From Cyanobacteria bacterium UBA9971 (lineage in GTDB: Bacteria > Cyanobacteriota > Vampirovibrionia > Gastranaerophilales > UBA9971), in assembly GCA_003499955.1 (NCBI GenBank), contig DNRP01000142.1:1-6061 (forward strand): a stretch of DNA of 6,061 nt, written 5' to 3'. This document shows, in pieces, positions 1-5,547 of the stretch; the stretch's first letter is position 1, and every line of letters starts with the position of its first letter. The notes beneath the pieces were generated by a model. It had not been told where the DNA came from, did not search any database, and saw only the letters and a program-made list of their open reading frames with translations. The translations under genes and the position numbers were made by a program.

Positions 1-346
1 TCTTAGAGGCGTTAACAAAGAGCAAATTGAAAGAGGTCAAGTACTGGCTAAACCTGGTTCAATTAAACCTCATACAAAATTTACAGCTAACGTGTATGTA
101 TTGAAAAAAGAAGAAGGCGGTAGACACACCCCATTCTTCCCTGGATACAGACCACAATTTTATATCAGAACAACTGACGTTACCGGTTCAATCAAATTTG
201 ATCAAGAAATGGTAATGCCTGGTGACAACGTAGTTATGAATATTGAATTAATCGCACCTGTTGCTATCGAGCAAGGTATGAGATTCGCTATTCGTGAAGG
301 CGGAAGAACAGTTGGAGCTGGTGTTGTAGATAAAATCGTTGAATAA
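1..346 (+). CDS. tuf: Elongation factor Tu, C-terminal part (5' end outside the window)
   Basis: EF-Tu is the cytoplasmic GTPase that delivers aminoacyl-tRNA to the ribosomal A site. Only the last 114 codons are present, read in the frame starting at base 2, so the GTP-binding domain and its P-loop lie outside the window. What is visible is the end of domain 2 ([19 protein letters not shown]) and all of domain 3, including [31 protein letters not shown] and the closing block [15 protein letters not shown]. These match the family closely and leave little doubt about identity. The wording [19 protein letters not shown] and AIEQGMRF resembles cyanobacterial EF-Tu, but the stretch between TTDVTG and EMVMPGD is shorter than the cyanobacterial form I remember. 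The gene ends in TAA and is followed within 10 bases by a strong inverted repeat, then rpsJ. The tuf-rpsJ order is the usual str-S10 junction. Confidence 0.97.
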   Translation, partial: LRGVNKEQIERGQVLAKPGSIKPHTKFTANVYVLKKEEGGRHTPFFPGYRPQFYIRTTDVTGSIKFDQEMVMPGDNVVMNIELIAPVAIEQGMRFAIREGGRTVGAGVVDKIVE

Positions 347-353
347 GTAAAAT

Positions 354-393
354 ATAAAATTACAAATGCCTGAAAAGGCATTTGTAATTTTAT
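354..393 (+). terminator. Terminator-like 17-bp inverted repeat after tuf
   Basis: Bases 354-370 and 377-393 are perfect reverse complements (17 bp) around a 6-base loop, TGAAAA. The core next to the loop is ATGCC/GGCAT, and the outer stem is A/T-rich, with a T-rich 3' arm (ATTTTATT) that can serve as the U-tract. It starts 8 bases after the tuf stop codon, which fits a factor-independent terminator or an attenuator limiting read-through into rpsJ. Because the 5' arm begins with A residues, the structure could also act on the reverse strand. The structure is read directly from the sequence; terminator activity is inferred. Confidence 0.8.
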
Positions 394-410
394 TAAATTA
401 ATTTCTCACT

Positions 411-454
411 GTCATTGCAAGAAAGCACAAAGTGCAGACGAGGCAATCTAAAAT
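411..454 (+). repeat. 44-nt palindromic intergenic repeat, copy 1 (upstream of rpsJ)
   Basis: The element begins GTCATTGC and ends GCAATCTAAAAT. The outer arms ATTGC (414-418) and GCAAT (443-447) are complementary, and an inner hairpin GCAC-AAA-GTGC sits at 425-435. A second copy at 3362-3405 has the same length, the same ends and the same hairpin centre, but a different inner stem. It lies between the tuf terminator and rpsJ and ends 25 bases before the rpsJ start. It resembles the REP/MITE-like palindromes with GTCATTGC...GCAATCT ends that I recall as dispersed repeats in various bacterial genomes. No target-site duplication is evident. Confidence 0.75.
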
Positions 455-479
455 CAAAGAAAGGTAGATATACTGAATT

Positions 480-812
480 ATGGCAACTAAACAGCCAAAG
501 CCACAAAAAAAACAAAGAATAAGAGTATGTTTAAAAGCATATGACCATCGTTTAATTGATGCTTCAGCGGAAAAAATTGTTGAAACAGCAAAACGCACTG
601 ATGCTAAGGTTGCCGGTCCTATTCCGCTACCTACCAAACGTAGAATATATTGTGTTTTGAAATCACCTCACGTTGATAAAAAATCAAGGGAACATTTCGA
701 AATGCGTATACATAAAAGAATAATTGATATTCACGAACCAACAAAACAAACAACCGAAGAGCTGAGCAGATTAGATTTACCTGCTGGTGTTGACATTGAA
801 GTTAAGTTGTAA
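480..812 (+). CDS. rpsJ: 30S ribosomal protein S10
   Basis: S10 is a protein of the 30S head; in E. coli it also serves as NusE in transcription antitermination with NusB. The product is 110 residues, against 103 in E. coli. The family core is clear: [14 protein letters not shown] (14-27), [10 protein letters not shown] (31-40), [12 protein letters not shown] (46-57), [15 protein letters not shown] (62-76) and [13 protein letters not shown] (98-110). The central and C-terminal wording is close to cyanobacterial S10. The first nine residues (MATKQPKPQ) are a basic, Pro/Gln-rich addition relative to E. coli. ATG 480 is the only sensible start before the conserved core. AGAAAGG at 458-464 is a possible ribosome-binding site, but at 15 bases it is further away than usual. 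Upstream lie the tuf terminator and a palindromic repeat, and I could not find a convincing promoter in that spacer. Confidence 0.97.
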   Translation: MATKQPKPQKKQRIRVCLKAYDHRLIDASAEKIVETAKRTDAKVAGPIPLPTKRRIYCVLKSPHVDKKSREHFEMRIHKRIIDIHEPTKQTTEELSRLDLPAGVDIEVKL

Positions 813-824
813 TACAACTATATA
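790..824 (+). promoter_or_regulatory. Possible promoter at the 3' end of rpsJ, driving rplC
   Basis: Two overlapping sigma-70-like pairs are visible. TTGACA (790-795, perfect -35) is followed after 17 bases by TACAAC (813-818, 4 of 6 to the -10 consensus). TTGAAG (796-801) is followed after 17 bases by TATATA (819-824). Both would start transcription in the rpsJ-rplC spacer. The -35 boxes lie inside rpsJ, so chance matches are quite possible in such AT-rich DNA. Confidence 0.3.
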
Positions 825-888
825 AAATTGAATACATTAGTAGTTGAATGTGATCTACGGCTTAGAAAAAAGTTACGTAGCGCTCACA
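805..888 (+). promoter_or_regulatory. Potentially structured RNA between rpsJ and rplC
   Basis: AGTTGT (805-810) can pair with ACAACT (814-819) across the rpsJ stop codon, while CAACTA (815-820) can instead pair with TAGTTG (841-846), so the two helices exclude each other. Further on, TGTGA (849-853) pairs with TCACA (884-888), CTACG (855-859) with CGTAG (876-880), and CTT (861-863) with AAG (870-872) around the loop AGAAAA. This imperfect hairpin ends two bases before the rplC ribosome-binding site. It could be a translational control element or leader; it does not match any leader I can name. No function is demonstrated. Confidence 0.4.
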
Positions 889-904
889 AAGAGAGGAAAA
901 TAAA

Positions 905-1540
905 GTGACTCTAGGATTATACGGCGAAAAACTAGGGATGACTCAGATTTATAATGAAGATGGTATTGTCATTCCTGTAACAGTTATAAAAATTGAAAAA
1001 TTAACAGTAACTCAAATCAAAACCAAAAAAACTGATGGTTATGATGCCATTCAGGTTGGTTTTTCAGAATGTAAAAAGAAAAAATTAACAAACGCGCAAA
1101 TAGGTCATTTAGAAAATAATAAATTACCTATTTTTAGACATTTAAGAGAATTTAAAATTGAAAATCCTGCTGATTATAAAGTAGGTCAAGAAATTGATTT
1201 ATCTGTTATCGACAATGTAGAAAAAGTTGATGTAACATCTAAATCAATCGGTAAAGGTTTTCAAGGAACAATAAAACGTCATAACTTTTCAAGAGGACCA
1301 ATGAGTCACGGTTCAAAGAACCACAGACTACCTGGTTCTATTGGCGCTGGTACAACTCCGGGAAGAGTTTACAAAGGTTTAAAAATGGCGGGAAAAATGG
1401 GCAATAAACAAGTAACTATTGTAAAACTTAAAGTTGCCAGAATTGACAAAGAAAGAAGCTTATTGCTGATAAAAGGGTCAGTTCCCGGACCGGAAGGTAA
1501 AATTGTTAAAGTTCAACCATCCAGAACTAAATGGAATTAG
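905..1540 (+). CDS. rplC: 50S ribosomal protein L3
   Basis: L3 binds 23S rRNA early in 50S assembly and sends a loop toward the peptidyl transferase centre. The product is 211 residues (E. coli 209). Landmarks are LYGEKLGMTQIYNEDG (5-20), TDGYDAIQVGF (43-53), KGFQGTIKRHNFSRGPMSHG (117-136), GSIGAGTTPGRVYKG (144-158) and MAGKMGN (161-167). The start is GTG 905, supported by GAGAGGA at 891-897, seven bases upstream, and by the family N-terminus. E. coli L3 carries a PrmB-methylated glutamine in its SIGQNQTPG loop; here the matching loop is SIGAGTTPG, so that modification site is absent, as in cyanobacterial L3 as I remember it. This is the only complete gene here ending in TAG. It is separated from rpsJ by 92 bases with possible structure and from rplD by 45 bases. 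Confidence 0.97.
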   Translation: MTLGLYGEKLGMTQIYNEDGIVIPVTVIKIEKLTVTQIKTKKTDGYDAIQVGFSECKKKKLTNAQIGHLENNKLPIFRHLREFKIENPADYKVGQEIDLSVIDNVEKVDVTSKSIGKGFQGTIKRHNFSRGPMSHGSKNHRLPGSIGAGTTPGRVYKGLKMAGKMGNKQVTIVKLKVARIDKERSLLLIKGSVPGPEGKIVKVQPSRTKWN

Positions 1541-1572
1541 GATAATAAACAAGCAAAATAAAAATAATTTTT

Positions 1573-1577
1573 GAGGA
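1573..1577 (+). promoter_or_regulatory. Ribosome-binding site that fixes the rplD start
   Basis: GAGGA lies 8 bases before ATG 1586. The only longer reading, from TTG 1571, would put this Shine-Dalgarno sequence inside the coding region and add five residues with no family match. The same TTGAGGAAAA block, 15 bases ahead of the ATG, recurs before rpsQ. Confidence 0.85.
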
Positions 1578-1585
1578 AAAATATA

Positions 1586-2221
1586 ATGTCTAAACAGTTA
1601 GTAATACATAATAGCGATGGAAGCCAAGCAGGTCACATCGATATAGACGAAAAAGTATTTGGCGAAGAACCAAATGTGCATGTTATGCACCTTGCGGTAA
1701 GACGTCAACTAAGTAACGCCCGCTCAGGAAATGCTTGTACAAAAACACGTTCTGAAGTTCGCGGCGGTGGTAAAAAACCATGGAAACAAAAAGGTACAGG
1801 AAGAGCAAGAGCAGGAAGCACAAGAAGCCCGTTATTCGTTGGCGGTGGTGTGATTTTTGGACCAAAGCCCCGTGATTACAGTTTCGCTATGCCTGCAAAA
1901 GCAAGAAGACTTGCTTTAAGATCAGCTTTATCTGCTAGAACTGAAAGCATTAAAGTAATTAAAGATTTTTCAGCTATCGCTACACCAAAAACAAAAGAAT
2001 TTATTAAAATTTTAAATTCAATGAATTTAAGCGGAAAAATTCTTGTAGTTGCTGATGTAAATAATGCAGAAAATCAACATTTAAAATTATCATCAAATAA
2101 TGTACCTAACGTTAAGTTGATATTACCTTCAAACCTTAACGTGAAAGACCTTTTAGAAGCGGATAATATTGTTATAACTGAATCTGCAATAAAAGATATA
2201 ACAGAGAGGTTGACTAAATAA
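1586..2221 (+). CDS. rplD: 50S ribosomal protein L4
   Basis: L4 binds 23S rRNA, and its extended loop lines the peptide exit tunnel; in E. coli it also represses its own S10 operon through the mRNA leader upstream of rpsJ. From ATG 1586 the product is 211 residues (E. coli 201). The signature block is TRSEVRGGGKKPWKQKGTGR (54-73) followed by ARAGSTRSPLFVGGG (74-88) and FGPKPRDY (91-98), the rRNA-binding and tunnel-loop region. The C-terminal globular part includes KILVVADVNN (151-160) and ADNIVITESAI (192-202). GAGGA at 1573-1577 supports this start over an in-frame TTG at 1571. The stop is one base from the rplW start, so the two genes are probably translationally coupled. No E. coli-type S10 leader is recognisable upstream of rpsJ, so whether L4 autoregulates here is open. 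Confidence 0.96.
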   Translation: MSKQLVIHNSDGSQAGHIDIDEKVFGEEPNVHVMHLAVRRQLSNARSGNACTKTRSEVRGGGKKPWKQKGTGRARAGSTRSPLFVGGGVIFGPKPRDYSFAMPAKARRLALRSALSARTESIKVIKDFSAIATPKTKEFIKILNSMNLSGKILVVADVNNAENQHLKLSSNNVPNVKLILPSNLNVKDLLEADNIVITESAIKDITERLTK

Positions 2222-2222
2222 A

Positions 2223-2531
2223 ATGAGTAGTTTAAGACAAGGACAGGAATACTTATATCAAGTAATCAAAAGACCTCTCATTACAGAGAAGGCAAGTACT
2301 TTAACATCATTAGGCAAATATACTTTTGAAGTATTAAAAGATGCAACAAAAGTAGACATTCAAAAAGCTGTAGAACTTCTTTTTCCGGGCAGAAAAGTTA
2401 AGGATGTAAGAACAATCTATATGCCAAGCAAAGAAAAAAGACGCGGTAAAAAAATGGGAAGAACTCAATCAGGTAAAAAAGCAATTGTTACCATTGAAGG
2501 CGAACCTATTGAAGAATTACTAGGAGCATAA
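2223..2531 (+). CDS. rplW: 50S ribosomal protein L23
   Basis: L23 sits beside the peptide exit tunnel and is the docking point for trigger factor and the signal recognition particle. The product is 102 residues (E. coli 100). The family is shown by [12 protein letters not shown] (14-25), [19 protein letters not shown] (33-51) and the basic loop [20 protein letters not shown] (70-89). AGAGAGG at 2203-2209, inside the end of rplD, lies 13 bases from ATG 2223, a somewhat long spacing. The one-base gap from the rplD stop suggests coupled translation instead of independent initiation. The rplB start follows two bases after its stop. Confidence 0.96.
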   Translation: MSSLRQGQEYLYQVIKRPLITEKASTLTSLGKYTFEVLKDATKVDIQKAVELLFPGRKVKDVRTIYMPSKEKRRGKKMGRTQSGKKAIVTIEGEPIEELLGA

Positions 2532-2533
2532 AA

Positions 2534-3355
2534 ATGGCTATACGTACAATAAAACCGACAACTCCCGGTCAAAGAAATGTAAGTTTAACAGATTTTGCGG
2601 AATTGACAACAGATAAACCGGAAAAATCGTTACTGAAATTTAAAAACAAAAGATCCGGAAGAAATAATACAGGTAGAATTACTTGTCGTCACAAAGGCGG
2701 CGGCAGCAGAAAAGCTTATAGGCTTGTTGATTTCAAAAGAAATAAACAAGGAATTCCTGCTGTGGTAAAAACCGTTGAATACGATCCAAACAGAAATGTA
2801 AGAATTTCTTTGGTGGACTATGCAGACGGTGAAAAAAGATATATCCTTTCGCCAAACGGTATCAAAATCGGTGATACGGTTTTTAGCGGACCTGAAAGCG
2901 AAATCAGAATCGGAAACGCGCTTCCGTTAGAAAACATTCCCCTTGGTACTATAGTTCATAACATTGAACTTGTTGCAAAAAAAGGCGGTCAAATGGTTAG
3001 AAGCGCCGGAGTCGGAGCTCAGGTAATGGCTAAAGAAGGCGACTATGTTACCGTAAAACTTCCAAGCTCAGAAATGAGAATGGTTCGTAAAGAATGTTAT
3101 GCAACCATAGGCGTTTTGGGCAATTTAGACCACAAAAACCAAAGAATAGGTAAAGCAGGAAGAAACAGATGGAAAGGTATTAAACCTACCGTTAGAGGTA
3201 GCGTTATGAATCCTTGCGATCACCCACACGGCGGTGGTGAAGGTAAATGTCCTATCGGTGGACAGCCTAAGACACCTTGGGGTAAACCGGCTTTAGGCTA
3301 TAAAACAAGAAAACGTAAAGCATCTGACAAATTAATTGTCAGAAAACGCAAATAA
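2534..3355 (+). CDS. rplB: 50S ribosomal protein L2
   Basis: L2 is a large primary 23S rRNA-binding protein needed for subunit association and peptidyl transferase activity. Its 273 residues equal the E. coli length. Recognisable blocks are the OB-fold N-terminal part with [18 protein letters not shown] (46-63) and [20 protein letters not shown] (84-103), the second domain with [20 protein letters not shown] (151-170) and [13 protein letters not shown] (181-193), and the C-terminal [20 protein letters not shown] (218-237). The last contains the histidines (230, 232) matching the region of E. coli His229. Cys228 and Cys239 flank that HPH motif. TAGGAG (2521-2526), at the end of rplW, is its ribosome-binding site, seven bases before ATG 2534. 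A 78-base gap with a palindromic repeat follows. Confidence 0.98.
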   Translation: MAIRTIKPTTPGQRNVSLTDFAELTTDKPEKSLLKFKNKRSGRNNTGRITCRHKGGGSRKAYRLVDFKRNKQGIPAVVKTVEYDPNRNVRISLVDYADGEKRYILSPNGIKIGDTVFSGPESEIRIGNALPLENIPLGTIVHNIELVAKKGGQMVRSAGVGAQVMAKEGDYVTVKLPSSEMRMVRKECYATIGVLGNLDHKNQRIGKAGRNRWKGIKPTVRGSVMNPCDHPHGGGEGKCPIGGQPKTPWGKPALGYKTRKRKASDKLIVRKRK

Positions 3356-3361
3356 TACTCC

Positions 3362-3405
3362 GTCATTGCGTGGAGGGCTGAAAGCCCGTCATTGCAATCT
3401 AAATT
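3362..3405 (+). repeat. 44-nt palindromic intergenic repeat, copy 2 (between rplB and rpsS)
   Basis: This copy starts GTCATTGC and ends GCAATCTAAATT, with outer arms ATTGC (3365-3369) and GCAAT (3394-3398). An inner hairpin GGGCT-GAA-AGCCC lies at 3375-3387. Relative to copy 1 (411-454), ends, length, orientation and hairpin centre are the same, while three inner base pairs differ yet stay paired. CGTCATTGC also occurs twice within it, at 3361-3369 and 3387-3395, as a direct repeat flanking the hairpin. It begins 6 bases after the rplB stop and ends 28 bases before the rpsS start, so it is probably transcribed within the operon. Confidence 0.8.
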
Positions 3406-3433
3406 ATAAATAATATAAGGAGAACATAAATTA

Positions 3434-3715
3434 ATGTCTCGTTCATTAAAAAAAGGACCATTCGTAGAAGAGTCATTGATGAAAAAAATCGAAAAAATGA
3501 ATGCTGCAGGTGAAAAAAAAGTAATTAAAACCTGGTCAAGAGCATCCATGATCATCCCTGACATGATAAATCATACAATAGCTGTACATAACGGTAAAAC
3601 ACATGTTCCTATCTATATAACAGAACAAATGATAGGACATAAACTTGGTGAATTTGCGCCAACAAGATTTTATCGCGGGCATGCGGGTTCAGCTAAAACC
3701 GCAAAGAGGGCATAA
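3434..3715 (+). CDS. rpsS: 30S ribosomal protein S19
   Basis: S19 lies in the 30S head, contacts 16S rRNA and S13, and reaches toward the A-site tRNA and the 50S subunit. The product is 93 residues (E. coli 92). The family is evident from [20 protein letters not shown] (1-20), [14 protein letters not shown] (32-45), [20 protein letters not shown] (48-67) and [17 protein letters not shown] (68-84). AAGGAGA (3417-3423), ten bases before ATG 3434, is a good ribosome-binding site. Upstream lies the second palindromic repeat; downstream, rplV starts three bases after its stop. Confidence 0.97.
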   Translation: MSRSLKKGPFVEESLMKKIEKMNAAGEKKVIKTWSRASMIIPDMINHTIAVHNGKTHVPIYITEQMIGHKLGEFAPTRFYRGHAGSAKTAKRA

Positions 3716-3718
3716 ACA

Positions 3719-4063
3719 ATGGAAGTAAGATCAAAAGAAAGTTATATCAGAACATCTGCAAGAAAGTTGCGCAGGGTAATTAACGAAATACGCGGTAAAA
3801 AAGTTCCGGATGCATTAAATATTCTTAAATTCATGCCGTATTTTGCTGCGAAAGTTGTTGAGAAAAATCTTATTAATGCTGTAGCTAACGCATCCGAAAA
3901 GTGGGGCGTGGTTTCTGATAATTTAATGGTGTCAGAAGTCACTGCTGATGAAGGTCCTACCTACAAAAGAGCAAGACCTAGAGCGCAGGGAAGAATGTAC
4001 AAAATTATGAAACGTACTTCCCACTTAACAGTTCAAGTAAAAGTTGTTGAAGAAAAGAAATAA
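3719..4063 (+). CDS. rplV: 50S ribosomal protein L22
   Basis: L22 contacts all 23S rRNA domains and extends a beta-hairpin into the peptide exit tunnel, the site of macrolide-resistance changes and of nascent-chain arrest. The product is 114 residues (E. coli 110). Typical blocks are [19 protein letters not shown] (11-29), the mid helix around [13 protein letters not shown] (51-63) and the tunnel hairpin [20 protein letters not shown] (77-96) followed by MKRTSHLTV (97-105). I see no insertion or deletion in the hairpin. AGAGGG (3705-3710), at the end of rpsS, lies eight bases before ATG 3719, so initiation is probably coupled to S19 translation. Confidence 0.97.
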   Translation: MEVRSKESYIRTSARKLRRVINEIRGKKVPDALNILKFMPYFAAKVVEKNLINAVANASEKWGVVSDNLMVSEVTADEGPTYKRARPRAQGRMYKIMKRTSHLTVQVKVVEEKK

Positions 4064-4080
4064 TTAATAAACTTATAAAT

Positions 4081-4086
4081 AGGAGG
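4081..4086 (+). promoter_or_regulatory. Strong Shine-Dalgarno sequence of rpsC
   Basis: AGGAGG is the best match in this window to the 16S rRNA anti-Shine-Dalgarno sequence. It lies nine bases before ATG 4096 in a 32-base spacer, so S3 probably initiates independently and not by coupling to rplV. Confidence 0.85.
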
Positions 4087-4095
4087 CTAACCCTT

Positions 4096-4836
4096 ATGGG
4101 TCAGAAAGTACATCCAACAGGATTCAGAATAGGCGTAATAAAACCTTGGTTGAGCAACTGGTATGCATCCAAGAATAATTATGCCGAATTATTAGACGAA
4201 GACAATAAAATTCGTAAATACATAAAGAAAAAATTATATTCTGCAAGTATCAGCAGAATAGTAATTGATAGAAAAGCTACAGCTGTTAACATTAATATAA
4301 TTTCTGCAAAACCGGGAATTATAGTTGGCAGAGGTGGTCAAGGTATTGATGAATTAAGAAACGAATTAAACAAATTTGTTAAAAAACGTGTACAAATCAA
4401 TGTTCTTGAAGTTGCAAGAGTTGATTCAGACGCACAGTTAGTAGCGGAATTTATTGCTCAACAGCTTGAAAAAAGGGTTGTATTTAGAAGAGCAATGAAA
4501 CAGGCTATTCAAAGAGCTATGCGTTCAGGTATACAAGGTATAAAAGTTGCAGTATCAGGTCGTTTAGGCGGAGCAGAAATTGCGAGAACCGAATGGGCTA
4601 AAGAAGGAAGAATTCCTCTTCAAACTTTAAGAGCTGATGTAGATTATGGTTTTGCGGAAGCAGACACAATCATGGGACTTATTGGAGTTAAAACCTGGAT
4701 ATTCAAAGGTGAAATCCTCCCCGGTGAAAAAGTTGATCAAAACATAAAATCAAAAACATCAAGTCCTCAAGAAGCTCAGGCTCAAAGAGCCGGTGGAAAA
4801 AGAAGAGGCAAACCAGCAAATCGCGATGAGCGATAA
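4096..4836 (+). CDS. rpsC: 30S ribosomal protein S3
   Basis: S3 forms part of the mRNA entry channel on the 30S subunit and contributes to its helicase activity. The product is 246 residues (E. coli 233). It opens with the invariant [13 protein letters not shown], has a type II KH domain with the GxxG loop in [13 protein letters not shown] (75-87), and keeps R131, R132 and K135, the same numbers as the E. coli helicase residues. The C-terminal domain includes [15 protein letters not shown] (153-167) and [16 protein letters not shown] (197-212). The last 30 or so residues ([13 protein letters not shown] then a basic end) are a low-complexity tail, variable in the family. The stop overlaps a small 5-bp hairpin (4820-4834). 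The rplP start lies 35 bases downstream. Confidence 0.98.
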   Translation: MGQKVHPTGFRIGVIKPWLSNWYASKNNYAELLDEDNKIRKYIKKKLYSASISRIVIDRKATAVNINIISAKPGIIVGRGGQGIDELRNELNKFVKKRVQINVLEVARVDSDAQLVAEFIAQQLEKRVVFRRAMKQAIQRAMRSGIQGIKVAVSGRLGGAEIARTEWAKEGRIPLQTLRADVDYGFAEADTIMGLIGVKTWIFKGEILPGEKVDQNIKSKTSSPQEAQAQRAGGKRRGKPANRDER

Positions 4837-4871
4837 TCGAATATAAATAATAAACGAGGACTAGTATAAAA

Positions 4872-5279
4872 ATGTTAATGCCGAAGAGAACTAAATATAG
4901 AAAACATATGCGCGGTAGAATGACAGGCACCGAAACAAGAGGTGTTTCTTTAGAGTACGGTGATTATGGACTTCAGGCACTTGAACCGGCTTGGATTAAC
5001 AGCAGACAAATAGAAGCTGCCAGAAGAGCTATGACAAGATCTATCAAAAGGGGCGGTCAGGTTTGGATTAAAATTTTCCCCGATAAAGTTGTTACTGCAA
5101 AACCTGCTGAAACAAGGATGGGATCCGGAAAAGGCGCGCCTGAATATTGGGTTGCTGTTGTAAAACCCGGTCGTATTTTATTTGAAATGAACGGTGTTGA
5201 TAGAGAAGTTGCTCGTGAAGCAATGGAACTTGCTGCACAAAAACTTCCAATTAAAGTTCGTGTCATAGAAAAACAATAA
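4872..5279 (+). CDS. rplP: 50S ribosomal protein L16
   Basis: L16 helps shape the A-site side of the 50S subunit and positions tRNA near the peptidyl transferase centre. The product is 135 residues (E. coli 136). Conserved blocks are [19 protein letters not shown] (1-19), [16 protein letters not shown] (41-56), [14 protein letters not shown] (59-72), [20 protein letters not shown] (80-99) and [17 protein letters not shown] (112-128). Arg82 aligns with the E. coli arginine that is hydroxylated by RoxA. The family starts ML(x)PKR, so ATG 4872 is preferred over ATG 4878; GAGGA (4856-4860) lies 11 bases upstream. The sequence around RMGSGKG and PDK resembles cyanobacterial and Gram-positive L16 more than E. 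coli L16. Confidence 0.97.
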   Translation: MLMPKRTKYRKHMRGRMTGTETRGVSLEYGDYGLQALEPAWINSRQIEAARRAMTRSIKRGGQVWIKIFPDKVVTAKPAETRMGSGKGAPEYWVAVVKPGRILFEMNGVDREVAREAMELAAQKLPIKVRVIEKQ

Positions 5280-5300
5280 TGTTATATAAAAATAAACAAT

Positions 5301-5306
5301 GGTGGA
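5301..5306 (+). promoter_or_regulatory. Likely ribosome-binding site of rpmC
   Basis: GGTGGA is partly complementary to the anti-Shine-Dalgarno end and lies four bases before ATG 5311. Nothing comparable precedes the earlier in-frame ATG 5299. Together with the MKxxELR family N-terminus this favours 5311. The match is modest, so the earlier start is not excluded. Confidence 0.55.
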
Positions 5307-5310
5307 CAAT

Positions 5311-5511
5311 ATGAAGTTACAGGAATTGAGAGATCTCACCATAGAGGAATTAGAAGCTAAAGTTATTTCTCTAAGAAAAGAATTATTTGATCTCAGGATA
5401 AAAAAAGCAACATATAAATTAGATAATACATCTGAAATTTCTAAAAAAAGACGTATAATCGCTCAAATTAAAACTGTTGTAAAACAGAAACATTTACAGT
5501 TAGCAAAGTAA
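5311..5511 (+). CDS. rpmC: 50S ribosomal protein L29
   Basis: L29 is a small two-helix protein at the tunnel exit next to L23, part of the platform for chaperones and targeting factors. From ATG 5311 it has 66 residues (E. coli 63): MKLQELRDLTIEELEAKV at the start, then LRKELFDLRIKKATYKL (21-37) and the second helix KKRRIIAQIKTVVKQKH (45-61). MKLQELR lines up with the E. coli MKAKELR start, which is why I prefer it to ATG 5299, four codons earlier (MVDN extension). The protein is almost wholly helical and highly basic at its end. It ends in tandem stops (TAATAA). It lies between rplP and rpsQ, its usual place. Confidence 0.94.
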   Translation: MKLQELRDLTIEELEAKVISLRKELFDLRIKKATYKLDNTSEISKKRRIIAQIKTVVKQKHLQLAK

Positions 5512-5534
5512 TAAAAATAAAAATTCCAAAAGTT

Positions 5535-5539
5535 GAGGA
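5535..5539 (+). promoter_or_regulatory. Ribosome-binding site that fixes the rpsQ start
   Basis: GAGGA lies eight bases before ATG 5548. An upstream TTG at 5533 is in frame, but starting there would translate the Shine-Dalgarno sequence itself and add five residues with no family support. The block TTGAGGAAAA and its distance to ATG are the same as before rplD. Confidence 0.85.
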
Positions 5540-5547
5540 AAATAAAA

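Noticed and set aside
411..454. CRISPR repeat interpretation of the palindromes
   Set aside because: The two copies are almost 3 kb apart with genes between them, there is no regular spacer array, and no cas gene is present.
469..474. TATACT as a -10 box giving a leaderless rpsJ transcript
   Set aside because: No -35-like sequence lies at a suitable distance, and AGAAAGG upstream suggests an ordinary ribosome-binding site.
398..637. Reverse-strand open frame of 79 codons overlapping rpsJ
   Set aside because: It lies opposite a clear S10 gene and the palindromic repeat, has no recognisable domain, and is explained by AT-rich codon bias.
1571..1585. Longer L4 starting at TTG 1571
   Set aside because: It would place the Shine-Dalgarno sequence inside the gene and adds residues absent from the family.
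3298..3564. Reverse-strand open frame of 88 codons across the rplB-rpsS gap
   Set aside because: It runs antisense through the ends of two conserved genes and the repeat, with no family resemblance or convincing initiation site.
4703..4930. Reverse-strand frame encoding a hydrophobic peptide (rpsC-rplP region)
   Set aside because: Hydrophobicity is expected when Lys- and Glu-rich ribosomal genes are read antisense; there is no independent support. Similar antisense frames at 1683-1865, 3742-3942, 5057-5266 and 5463-5645 were dropped for the same reason.
5299..5310. Longer L29 starting at ATG 5299 (MVDN extension)
   Set aside because: There is no Shine-Dalgarno sequence before it, and the family N-terminus aligns at ATG 5311. 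This is not fully excluded.
5533..5547. Longer S17 starting at TTG 5533
   Set aside because: Same reason: the TTG is part of the ribosome-binding region of ATG 5548.
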